Below are positions 21,505 to 32,292 of a stretch of DNA of 64,000 nt, in pieces. The position numbers were made by a program, and so were the translations under genes. The stretch is from positions 33,859,741-33,923,740 of the forward strand of contig CM041465.1 of NCBI GenBank assembly GCA_023213395.1, read 5' to 3'. Source of the stretch: Cycas panzhihuaensis (Eukaryota; Cycadophyta). Numbering within the stretch: position 1 is the stretch's first letter; each line of letters opens with the position of its first letter. A model generated the notes under the pieces. It searched no databases. It was given only the letters and a program-made list of their open reading frames with translations, and was not told where the DNA came from.

Positions 21505-23124
21505 CTTCTTCCCATGTTACGGGTCGTGAAGGTGACGGGTGCGACGGCCAGAGAACAAGAAAAGGAAGAAGAATTCCTAGCGCCCTTCCCTTTGTCGCGG
21601 GAAGGACGGGGATCAGGCGATCTTCCTCGGTTACGGTTGTTCTTGGTTTGGGTATTGCGATCACATTCCCCGTGCTTAGGGAACGTATCCTTATGAACTG
21701 GTTGATCCAAATTAGGCCTTGAGGCCCGTTTGGGAGACGAATTGCATCGAGGGGCATCCTTTGGATGCTAGGCCCTACAATGTGAATCGTCATGGAAGCA
21801 ATCCCCATGAATGGAGCACCACTTCTTCTCAAGCGGAGGGTCAGACCTTCTCGCTTGAGAGGACTGGGCGTTTCCATTCCTGGGAAGAGGAGCTTGGGTA
21901 GTTTGTTGGACTTGCTTGTTTGATGTAGGAGATGAAGGATCTTGAAGCTTGAGCTCCTTCATCGTACGCTCGAATGAGCGTATAGCTGATGTGAGAGGGT
22001 CTAAAGTCCTCTCGGTAGGATGAGAGGAAGACCGCGTCGGCTGGGAAGGTTTGGTATCCTTGGTAGGGGGTGGTGCCTCACGGCGTTGTGAGGGCTTAAG
22101 AGGTTTCTTGAGACCCACTTGGATCTCAATAGCCTCCAACGCCAAGCACTTGGCGATCGTGGAATCACATGTGGTCACCCCCATCTTGAGGACTTCCACG
22201 TGGACTTCGGGACGAAGCGCATTGACGAACAGGTCTCGCTTCAGCTCCTCGGGCAATGTTGCCTTAGTGGAGTGAAGCAAGTCGTGGAATCGCCGCACAA
22301 AGTCACGATTCATCTCATCGTGATCTTGTTTGAGCGAGAGAAGAGACTTCATTCCGCTCTCGAATGGACGAGCTACATCAAAATAGTTAATGAACTCATC
22401 CACCAATTGCTGGAATGAATGGATTGAATGGGCAGGGAGACGGTAGAACCATTTGAGGGCGTCACCCTGCAAGGATCTAGGGAATAGTTTCATCAAAATA
22501 TGGTCGTAAGCCCAGTAATCGATGCATGCCATAGAAAAACTATGGACATGCTCCACCGAAGTCTCATGACGAAGTTCCATCGAATCTAGGAACTTCAGGG
22601 GGATGAGGCAGCAAGTTGGTTCGTAACGCCTCAACCGAAAGAGGGGTTGACCTAAAGTCCATGAAGGGGCGCGCCCTTGCCTGAATCGTAGGATCAACGA
22701 ATGTCGAAGTAGGTAACGCACAAGGAGCGGGTGGGGGTGGAACACCCATCCCTCCTTGAGGAAGCGCCCCTTGCTGAAAAGAGGCGTGGGGGTAAGTGCC
22801 TTGGAAGGGAGTCGGGTTCCCTTGCGAAGGCACAACGGATGGGATTGTGTTAGAAGAAGGGCAAGACGGATGTGGAACCGGGTTTTGCCCATATGGGCCA
22901 CCCGTAGGTGGAGCAACCCCATATGGGTGTAGCGGATCCACCCCATAAACGGGAAGACGACTTCCTCTACCCTGCCCCCAAGGTTGAGAGGTATATCCTG
23001 GGGGAACGTAGAAGGAAGCACCAACGTCTTTGAAATTTGGAAGATGCGTGGGAGCCGGATCCCACATGACTAATGGTTGGAAAGCTAGTAGGGCCAATAG
23101 GCCTACTAGGGACGATATCGCCAC
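21505..23124 (-). pseudogene. Gypsy E gag, frameshifted near 22,570
   Basis: The N-terminal half (22,564-23,124) is Pro/Gly/Gln rich and ends PHPPEVPRFDGTSS. The frame then shifts into 21,768-23,024, giving SVEHVHSFSMACIDY, FPRSLQGDALKWFYRLPA and KQDHDEMNRDFVRRFHDLL: the Retrotrans_gag capsid core, with the W-Y/F and RF landmarks. After a Lys/Pro/Ser linker it ends with WCSIHGDCFHDDSHCRA, a Cys-His cluster at the nucleocapsid place but not in C-x2-C-x4-H-x4-C spacing. The 21,251-21,877 frame joins gag to protease. One frameshift is enough to kill it; the core itself is open for over 250 residues. Confidence 0.8.
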
Positions 23125-23962
23125 ATTAGGGATGGCACATTAGTTTGATTAGGAGCAGGTATGCTAACCCTCAATTGAGGAAAAGGCACACCACGAGAAG
23201 ATCCTAAGGCATTAGGACCTTGATGAGGGCGGAAGGTGCCACGCATGCCCCCACCGCAGGAACAGTGGGACGACGTGTAGGCACGAAGGGATTTGTGGTC
23301 ATAGGAAGGCGGATGAGGATGAGGCGTGAGGTGGGGGAGGGAAGAGGAAGAGGCCCTCCACGAAGAACATCCTCAAACCACCCAGACGCGGTTGCAAGCG
23401 TGTTGCGGCAACACACATTGAAAGCTTCAACTACGCCGACGGGAGGAGTCCCAACACACTCGTAGAGGTGATCTAACCTCAAACAAGGTAGGATCTCGGG
23501 CGTTCCTCATAAGAATTGCCAACCACGTGGCAACCCTCAAGAGGCAGGTCCTTCACGACGTGGGTAGAAGGATGAGCATCGAAAGAAAGGGATTGGTCGC
23601 TTGGATAATAAAGGGGTCGTCACCCTCTTGGGTGGACAGAATAACAGGAGGAAAGGCATGGGTTTCCATGGTCAAGTGTGGTAAGTCCAATCGGAAGAGT
23701 ATCCTCCATAGTGGACGAATCCGACGAGGCAAGAAGGCGATACTCGGGTCCTCTAACAAAGGAGGTAGACCGACAACGACGAGAGAAATGCCGCATGCAA
23801 GGTCAACCCAAGAATGTTAGCAAAGGAGAAAAAGCGGTAAAACACACGCTGGGGGTGCCCAACGTGGAAATCGAGATAAGTATGGAAAGGATCACACAAG
23901 AGTAGTGAAACCAACCGAAGAGAGCGAAACTAGCTCCCCATCGGGCCCCCCAAGATGGTCGC
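23125..23962 (-). other. Leader of gypsy E and primer-binding region
   Basis: About 840 bp lie between gag and the 5' LTR. A 92-codon frame (23,204-23,482, with RLDHLYECVGTPPVGVVEAF) could be an N-terminal extension of gag but matches nothing I know. Directly inside the LTR the minus strand reads GCGACCATCTTGGGGGG (23,946-23,962), where a primer binding site should be. It does not start TGG and I cannot assign a tRNA. Confidence 0.45.
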
Positions 23963-26527
23963 TGGACGCGCTGCTATGGGATAACTACCTAACTGATAGG
24001 TGTAAGAGAGGGTGAGTGGTGGAATGATGGAAGGTGGGACCTAAAAGGTGGGTAACTACCACGCAAAGCGCCTGCATACACGGAGTGCGAGTTCGGGATC
24101 TGCAATGGAGTATGGCTACTATCGGGTGACCCTTCACCGCTTCGAGTAAGGGGTGAAGGTGTGTAAGGCAAACCTGAGTTAACCTGGGAATAGGACCCTC
24201 CCACCCTTGGGTGGCCAGAAGGGGGGAAGAGAAGGCCTAATGGATACAGGCCAAGAGCAATCCTACACAACCCAACCTGATACACGAGTGATGCTAGAAG
24301 CAAGGCACTCGTGCGGTCAAAGGGCGAAGAGGAAAGGTAGGGGAGAGAAGGACTCCTACAATCTTCCCTATGAATGATAAAGATGCATGAAACAAGATAA
24401 AAGAATCGCAAGCAAGTACCGAACCAATTTTTCCCTTTTAATCCTTCGATGTACTAATTACTACGAAAGAAATAAAAGGAAAAAGAAAGGGTAGCGGAGG
24501 GGAACGAATGTGCACCTGGAGCGAAGGCGTGCGAGACGAAGTAACCTTCCCGAGGGGCGTCTAACCACTCCGCACGACGTACTGGATGCAAGGTATTGCG
24601 ATGGACGAAGAGGGGGCTTCTTTACCTTCCCTGGAAAATCAAATGCAAACCAAGGAAGAAAAGAAGCACCAACTAAGAAATGAAATAGCATGAAAACATA
24701 ACACATATGAAGGTGCTTACCGGTAGCTAGGCCCACGGGTGATGCGCTCCATGCTCCCCAAGTACCTATAAACAACAGCGGTCTCTTTCTCTTCCCCACG
24801 GAAGAGCACTAACATGCAACACAAAAACTCTAACAATATATGGCTAAATAGCACGAACGAGAATTTGAATATACATGCGTTAGTACTAATCCGACAATCA
24901 AAGTATCAAAAGAAAGTGACCAAAGTGAAAGTAAATGACTGGGTAAGCCTCAGAGTGGCCTACCTCCCGCAAGTGATGCCCAAACCTCCCCCCAAGAGCC
25001 ACGAGGCAGCGAGGGGAAAGTCAAGAACAAGAGCTGGAAAATGGCAGCAAAAAAGGGGCAAAGAGAGGCCCAAGAGTACCCACGGCGAACCGGGATGCTA
25101 TGAGGAGCAAACCGGGTGACCCGGGGAAGAAAGGTGAAGCGAGGAACCAGTGGTTGGGGCTTATGTGTGATGCCCAAACCCAAGCAAAGGCCCCAAATCA
25201 GCGCTGCAACATGTGACAAATACCGGTTTGGGCAAATCAAGGGAGACTTAAACCCTTGTTTGCAAGCCAAGGGCAAAGACGGGCGAGAGGGAGGTTTTGG
25301 GGGCTAAGAGCCACCTAGGGAGCGTGGAAGGTGGCAGAATCCACCCAGCCTCCTCTCAAAACCTATGCAACCCTCCACACCGCTGACAAAGAACGCAGTA
25401 AGAAGCACAGTGGAGAGTGGTATAACTTTCAAAGGGAGGACAACCAACTCTCAAGCAACAAGTAAGAGCAAACGAGCTGAAGCATGAAAATCACAAGGAA
25501 AACAAGCATAAACAAGGAATACCTGGAGAGAAGAGGCAAGGGATTTGCCTCAGCCAAAGGGCAGTGGAAAGGGACTGATAAATCAGCCAGATCAAGTAGA
25601 GCGGTGTTTGGGGCAATCGCCACGGAGGTGTGACGGAAACACTGCACTTGGGGCGCTTATGGACCGCCGGTGAAGACCTACCGGACACCACTTCAAAGGA
25701 GCCCTCCAAGGCGTTTGAGGAGCCGGGAGAATGTCTCCACGCCAAGGAGAGCTAGGCACCGTATGAAGGGTGCAGTCCAGCTTGATGCAAAGAAACAGAG
25801 AGAAGCGAGTAGGAGAGTGTTTCCTTGAGAGCAATTCCAAAAGTGAGCAAAAGATACTTGAAAATGAGCCAAAAGGGCTTAGTTACTCAAGCAAAACCCT
25901 AAAGCGTGCGATTAGGGCGCAACTGGAAGAGGAATAAAGCGCGAGCCACGTGGCAGTTTCGCAATAAATGCGAAATTACCACGGCGGATTTTAAAAAATA
26001 ATCTGAGACAAGCATTCTCGGGAATATTCGCCATCAAGTGAATATTCTGGTACCGCCAAAATCAAGCAGACGCACCTAGAGCTGAAAATGGGGCCCACCA
26101 ACCAGTCCAGGTTGGGGGCAGATGACCGAAAAGGCTGACATAACGCTAAAACACCTACCCGGAAGCAAACAAGCCAACAAAACGGGTCCAAAGGAGCAAA
26201 AATAGAGCTCGAGTGGGTGGCAAGTTGACCAAACGATGATGAGTCATCACACCAAGTGAGGTGGCGCAAACCTAGTGGATCCCGGAGCGAGGAGGGCGAC
26301 ATGGAAGTAATACGGTCACCAGGGTGCCACACTCGCTGGGAGTGTGCCCTTGCTATAGTCGTCATAGGCTAAAATAAGTGTGGACGACCACAAGGTCGCC
26401 CACAAAGTCATACACATGCAGATACGCAAGCAAACATCCAGTAAAAGAAAGCGATGAAAATGCAAGAGACATACCTGCACTTACCTGAGTCGGTGATTCC
26501 GTATCCATTCCCGGAAGCCGGGAAACA
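23963..26527 (-). repeat. 5' LTR of gypsy E
   Basis: Pairs with 12,476-15,040 and by my count has the same overall length. It keeps more CpG than the partner at several places, such as TTTCGCAATAAATGCGAAA near 25,957, where the left copy has TTTTGTAATAAATGTGAAA. The duplicated target GAAGT follows at 26,528. The W-box plus GCN4-like site recurs at 26,224-26,249. Confidence 0.9.
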
Positions 26528-27800
26528 GAAGTCATCAAACCTTATCACCTTAACAAATCTATTGAGTTAGGAGACAATTTTCCTTTGCATATAAAAGGAA
26601 TAGGACAAATTACTATACGAATTGATGGAAAAGTTCAACACATAGGCAATGTCTTCTTTGTACTAAGAATGAAGAAGAATCTTCTGTCAGTGTCTCAGTT
26701 AAGTGACAAAAATTTGAGAACAATATTTGATGAATTTGATTTTTGTTATATCCTTGATATAAAAAATAAGGGCACTATAATAACCAAAGGAAAAAAGTGT
26801 AATAGGCTGTATAAACATCTCTCCACTCCTATACTACCTGATAAAGCCCCACTAAAATACCTTCTAATGTAAAGTCTCTTACTATAACTAATACCGATAC
26901 TAATGAAATGTAGCATTTGAAGTATGGTCATATCTCTCATGATAGGTTAGAAAAATAAAAGAAATTCAAGATGGTGAATGGATTACCAGATATTTCTTTC
27001 AATTATTTTATATGCAAAGGTTATATGATAGGAAAACAACACAAGATTTTGTTCTTAAAAAGCATGTGGTGTGCACAAAACAAGTTGGACCTAATACACA
27101 CTAATTTATGTGGACCACTCACACTAGTTTCAACAAATGGGGCAAGGTATTTCCTAACTTTCATTGATGATCTTGCAAGGAAAACATAGGTATATTTTCT
27201 TTCCATCAAATTAGAATCATTTAGTTATTTCAAAGAATTCAACGTAGAAATTGAATTGAAAAGTAGTAAGAAAATTAAATGTATCAGTTCAAATGGAGGG
27301 GGGGAATTTACATCTAATGAATTCCTCCATTTTTGTAAAACCCATGGAATTCATAGGTAGTTTATAACTCCCTATACACCTCAAATCAAATTAGATTACA
27401 GAAAGAATGAACAAAACTATTATACAAATGGCTTGATACATGCTAAACAATAGCGAGATAGCTAAGAAATATTGGGTAGAAGTTGTACATACAATAGTAT
27501 ATTTAATCAACAGAAGTCCTACTCAGTCACTAGATAATGTAACACATGAAGAAGCATGGATGGGACATAAGCCCAATATAAGTCATTTGAACAATTTCGG
27601 TCACAAAATGTATGTTCACATCCTTAATAAGAAAAGGACTAAGTTGGATAATAAAAGTATAGAATGCATAATGGTTAGGTATACTAGTCTTTCAAAATCA
27701 TACAAATGTCTTGATCCAAAGACAAATAAACTTTATATAAGTATGGATGTAATATTTTATGAGAAAAAAGAACTTGATAAAATAGTGCCTTAAGAAATAA
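26528..27800 (+). pseudogene. Copia B protease end and integrase relic
   Basis: From 26,533 the protease continues. At 26,585-26,872 (QITIRIDGKVQHIGNVFFVL, then LLSVSQL) it runs into the pre-integrase domain. The core follows: LIHTNLCGPL, where the first catalytic Asp is now Asn, then YFLTFIDDLA, and CISSNGGGEF, where the second catalytic motif SDNGGEF has lost its Asp. The C-terminal part (27,440-27,793) keeps YLINRSP, EEAWMGHKPNISHL, VHILNKKRTKLD and PKTNKLYISMDVIF. Integrase would insert the cDNA; both active-site losses show it is inactive. Confidence 0.85.
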
Positions 27801-28059
27801 ATATTGACGATCAAAACCTATAAAATATTTAGTTAGAAGATAAATCAGACATTACCAAAGCATTAGAATAGAAAATGGCACTTTAGAGGAAATGATGTTA
27901 TATAACCAACAAGTATATGATTCTATCACTCATTTGTTTGATATGTAATAAGGTAGTGGTTTAGATACTCACACAAAAGACAAAGAAACCAAGTCACCAT
28001 AAGAACATTACTCAAAATAAGTATCAAAATAGTATCTCAAGACCCTTGAGGAAACAAAA

Positions 28060-29645
28060 GGAGAAATATTTAAACATCAAACTAAATCTCAGAAACCACA
28101 AGCCTTGGTATACTCCGTCAAACCAAACTCTTATGAAGAAGAAAATAACTCTCAAGACTTGAAAGTAACAATAGACATAGAGATTGAATCCATACATAAA
28201 CACAAAAGATGGGACTTGGTACTAACTCCTGAAGATAAACCTATTGTAAATTATAAATCAGTGTATAAAATAAAGGAAAAGTCAAATGGGGAAGTTGAGA
28301 AATGTAAGGTACTACTGGTCACAAAAGGATATACATAGATAACTAGAATTGATTATGAAGAAACATTCTCTCCAATAGAAAAACTAAATATAGTAAGAAC
28401 CGTGATTGTAATTACAACTCAAAAAGGATGGAAGATCTATCAAATGGATGTTAAAAGTGCGTTCCTAAATGGGGATCTATAGGAAGAAGTGTATATGTAT
28501 CAACTTGAAGGATACATAAAATCAAGACAGGAAAATATGGTTTGCAAATTAAGAAAAGAATTATATGGTCAAAAACAAGTGCCAAGAGCATAGGATGCTA
28601 AGCTAGATTCATATCTCACTCAAAATGGCTTCCACTGATGTGAATCAAATCACAGCCTGTACATGAAATCCAATCAAGGCTTAACATCTATCATAGTGGT
28701 ATATGTAGATGACATGCTAATTACTGGAGATGATGAAGATTCAATAACATTTATCAAAAGGTGATTCAAGAAGGTTTTTGAAATGACAAATCTAGGAATG
28801 TTACATTACTACCTCGGTATAGAAATAGAACAAAACAATCACTCCATTGTTCTTTCACAGTCCATATATGTCAAAAATTTACTAAGAAAATTTGAAATGG
28901 ATAGTTGTAATAGCACCATCACACTAATGGAAACTAGAATTATACTAAGCACAAAATAAGGAGCACACATTATTTATGCAACCATATATAGACAATTGAT
29001 TGGAAGCCTAATTTATCTCATAACCACATGACCTGACATTTCGTATACAGTTGGCATAGTCTCCAGGTTTATGGAAAATCCCAACGTTCCTCATTAGAAT
29101 GCTTTAAAGAGAATCCTATAATATCTTAAGGGAATAACAAGTCTTGTATTAGAATATAAAAGACAGAACAATATGCAACTAACTAGGTTTTTTTATTCAG
29201 ATTGGGTTAGAGACAAAATAGATAGGAAATCTACATCAGGGTACTATTTCTTCCTAGGGGAGTCATTGATCTCTTAGAGTAGCAAAAAGTAACACATGGT
29301 TGCATTGTCTTCAATAAAAGATGAATACAAGGTAGCAATCAATGCATCATGCGAAATGGTATGGATCAGACAACTCCTGAATGATCTAGATTAGAAGCAA
29401 GTGGTGCCTACTTAGATATTTTATGATAATCAAAGCACAATCAAAATAACAAAGAACCCAATGTTGCATGTAAAAATAAAGCATATATAAGTGTACCATC
29501 ACTTCATCATAGAAAAAGTATAGAACAGAGAAATCAAGCTTCAGCATTGTACTTCACAAGAATAAATGACTGACATTCTTACCAAATCCCTTGGCAGGGA
29601 AAATTTCTTTTTCTTTAGAAATCAATTAGGATTAAGATAGATAAA
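28060..29645 (+). pseudogene. Copia B reverse transcriptase-RNase H relic
   Basis: The RT starts IESIHKHKRWDLVLTPEDKP (28,170) and VNYKSVYKIKEKSNGEVEKC. It passes through YQMDVKSAFLNGDL (first catalytic Asp kept), LRKELYGQKQ and VVYVDDMLITGDDED (28,699-28,743), with YVDD intact. RNase H includes FFYSDWVRDKIDRKSTSGYY, VALSSIKDEYKVAI and YDNQSTIKI, and closes with MTDILTKSLGRENF. I count 16 in-frame stops here: eight TAG, five TAA, three TGA. The catalytic aspartates survive but the frame is dead. Confidence 0.88.
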
Positions 29646-29650
29646 ACATT

Positions 29651-29659
29651 AAGAGGGGG
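29651..29659 (+). other. Polypurine tract of copia B
   Basis: AAGAGGGGG lies immediately before the 3' LTR, the plus-strand primer for this element. Confidence 0.85.
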
Positions 29660-29875
29660 TATAGAAGCTAATGTTTTATCCAGGGTTATGATATGCTCCT
29701 AAAGTATTTAATTGAGGGTCCTCAACTCTTCTCCTCTCCTCTCTTAAGGTGACAAGTGGCATAATCCTATTGAGCAGTTGCCATTTATACCTTCTGCATA
29801 ATTGTGTATATATAATTAAATGATTAATAAATAAAGTGGAGAGCATTCATTAATTGTCATATTAAACCTTTGACA
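29660..29875 (+). repeat. 3' LTR of copia B
   Basis: Pairs with 10,363-10,578, both 216 bp. It begins TATAGAAG and ends GACA, followed by the TCTTC duplication. TATATA near 29,806 and AATAAA near 29,828 match the promoter and polyadenylation order in the 5' copy. Confidence 0.9.
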
Positions 29876-29922
29876 TCTTCTCTACTTGTCATATGTTGTG
29901 ATGCTCCATAATCAATGTACCA
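29876..29922 (-). pseudogene. Copia A protease active-site fragment between B and C
   Basis: This 47-bp island of host element A, on the minus strand, reads WYIDYGASQHMTSRE. It is the catalytic segment of the copia protease (D-S-G-A now D-Y-G-A). Its first two codons are the TACCA target duplication of C (minus-strand TGGTA) and its last are the TCTTC duplication of B (GAAGA). It proves that B and C are separate insertions into A. Confidence 0.88.
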
Positions 29923-30313
29923 TATTAAAACATTATAATAGTACCTTCATTTCATTGTATTTTATATACATTAGGTGTATAATGTGTATTTTAGGTGACC
30001 CTCAATGTAAATTAATCATGTTTTATAATCATGCCAGGTCTGCCAAATGTGCCACTTAGTCATCCAATTGTATTATTAGAAATATTGATGGGTTGCTTAT
30101 AAATTAAGCCCCACATCATTCTTTTATACATAATTTTAAAGTGTATATGAAAGCTCTACCATTTTTCAGCCTCATGTGATAACCAATTCACCTATGTACT
30201 TTGAAAACCTATGTTCTACTCCTTTATTTGAATGTTCTCTACATTATTTATTCAGTTTAGATTGATATTTTACTGATAGTGCATAGATTCATAGATCTTG
30301 GATGATTTTATCA
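29923..30313 (+). repeat. 5' LTR of copia C
   Basis: Begins TATTAAAACA where the 3' copy begins TGTTAAAACT, so the outer TG is mutated only in this copy. It ends TTATCA. It shares AAGCCCC and ATTCACCT segments with the F LTRs. Confidence 0.9.
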
Positions 30314-30325
30314 TGGTATCAAAGG
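30314..30325 (+). other. Primer binding site of copia C
   Basis: TGGTATCAAAGG directly follows the 5' LTR and closely resembles the initiator methionine tRNA site. Confidence 0.85.
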
Positions 30326-32292
30326 TTGCATATGCTCTAGTTTAAAGTTTTTTTAGTAAATATTAACAAATAGAGTCTCGCTCCCTCATAACAACACCCT
30401 GTTTTCACTTATTTCTTTAATTTTCTCTTAGATATTAGTGTATACTACTATTTTAATGTGAAGTATATAGCTAATCTAGTATATAGTAGCCCCATATAGC
30501 TAATACTCCATTGATTTGTAATCGTACATGGTTAGGGTTCCATTTTTGAGTGAATAATGATGAAAAAAGTCTATTTTCAAGACATTTCAACCCTAGATTG
30601 GAACAAATTTGTATGTTGAAGATATATTTTTCTCTCTAGTGGTGATCTAGCCTCATTCTCAGGCTGTAGGAGTCTATTGAAGGGACTTTCTTGTAGTTCA
30701 AAGCTTGTTTCTAGCCTATCTAGCTCACGTATCCCCCTTGCTCTCTGTAACTCCTTTCTGATTATCTAAAGCTTATTCTTTATAAAACTTGCTTTTGTTT
30801 TCTTCCTCTACTTTTTGTGTTACCTTTCCATTGATTGCAGATCATACCGTGTCTAATTTATGGGGATTTAAGCCACATGTTCTTCTCGTAGACAGTGCGT
30901 CACTATGCGTAGGCCACACAACCTCCACGACTAATTTTCTCTCAAAATGTTGTATAATTTTTCATTAAGATTAAACTTTAGTCATTAAAATTAAGTTAGA
31001 TTTCATATCTGCTTTGAAATTTAGCCTTTATCCCCTTTGATTTAGTCATTTGATTACATATATGATCACAATCTTTACTTAAAGGGGTAGACTTCAAAAG
31101 GCTTTATATTATTTTATAATATTTTTATATAATCAAAAATTTTATATTGTATTTAATAAGATTTTGGGTCCATAAGCCCCCTAGCTACATCAACAGGTGA
31201 TCTTATGTAATTTGCAAGTGAGTAAAGGCTGATTTCAAAAGGGGCTTAAGCCTATCCATCTTAAGTTTTTCTCATAACACTGTACCTTCACTTTTTTGGC
31301 TATAACTCTGTAACTAGGTATCTGATTTTTAAATTGTTTAGACTATCAGAAAGAGGATTCAAAGCTCTCTAGCTTGGAATTATATTGAGCTAGATTTGAA
31401 GCCATTTTGTTGAAGTTCTAAGTTGCTAAGGAAGATCTTGCCATTTAAGCATCTTTACGCATTTTCTCACCTTTTAAAGGCTAAATTTAGTTTTTTAGAA
31501 GTTCTTTTACTATTTTAAGCTATTGTTAACTTGTAGTCAATTATCTTATTCTACTTTTTTTAGGCTAACAAAGTGCACAGTGTTAATTTTTTATAGGTGT
31601 CACTCTTAGAAGATTGAAGTGGATCTCTCTTATGCAAGCCCACTCAAGAGCACTCTAAACCCTTCCTTCTTCATTAATTTCTTTCATTTCTATTTTATAT
31701 TTTAGTTATTTTGTTAAAAAGGAACCTTTATATATAATAACTCACTTCATAAAATCAATATTATCATATTAAAACGATAACTCCAAAATTAACCTCCATA
31801 TACCAACCTTGCAAGGGGAATGGTTAGGACCCCTGAAGTTACCACCCCATATATGCCATTGGTATACTCTAATTTGCTAAGGAAACCATTGGCTATAAGG
31901 TGTAATAGGTGGCAAGCTTAGGTAGAAACCTATCTATTAAAGTTTAGAGACAAGGATAGGCCTAGAGAGGGTAAGTGCCTCAGTTAGTCAAGTTCTCATC
32001 ACTAGATCTATCGCTAGGTGTAAGTCTGATGCAAGTGGGGATATAAATCAAGAGATTATTAGACCTTCTTTATAGCCCATGTACTGAGGTATATAGATCC
32101 CTGAGCTCCCATACTAACATATAGGGTCCCTAGTTTGCCACTTGTGGGTAAAGGCCACTAGACAAGATAGTAACTTAGAACTTTTATAGAGACCCTTGAC
32201 ACTTAGAATTCTAAATTAGCAGCCCCTTGGGTAGATTGGTTTATTAGTGCATAAACTCTAAATACACATACAAAAAAAACAAACTCATAAAA
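30326..32292 (+). other. Long leader of copia C
   Basis: A non-coding leader of about 2 kb lies between the PBS and the gag ATG. It resembles the F leader in parts (around 31,540-31,680 and 31,830-32,160). It has no ORF above the background and no recognised RNA gene. Confidence 0.55.

Larger units (their letters stand above)
12476..26527 (-). mobile_element. GC-rich Ty3/gypsy element E, Tat-like, inserted in B
   Basis: Two LTRs of about 2.57 kb (12,476-15,040 and 23,963-26,527) are flanked by a perfect GAAGT duplication (12,471-12,475 and 26,528-26,532). Gag and pol are on the minus strand, and AAAGGGGCAG next to the left LTR is the polypurine tract, so the element is antisense. It is GC-rich and CpG-rich in an AT-rich, CpG-poor setting and has the longest open frames in the window, so it is the youngest insertion. 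The archaeal-type RNase H, the RT N-terminal style and an opposite-strand plant mobile domain gene point to the Tat lineage. The middle of pol is deleted, so it cannot move without help. Confidence 0.9.
10363..29875 (+). mobile_element. Ty1/copia element B, inserted in A protease; host of E
   Basis: Two 216-bp LTRs (10,363-10,578 and 29,660-29,875) are flanked by a perfect target duplication, TCTTC (10,358-10,362 and 29,876-29,880). The order on the plus strand is 5' LTR, PBS, gag, protease, integrase, RT, RNase H, polypurine tract, 3' LTR. Gypsy E (12,476-26,527) interrupts the protease; without it B is about 5.5 kb, a full copia length. B and A share coding similarity in the pre-integrase (MVNGL and FNYFICKGY in B against MVNGL and SDYFICKGY in A) and are of the same lineage. 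Every domain carries stops. Confidence 0.92.
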
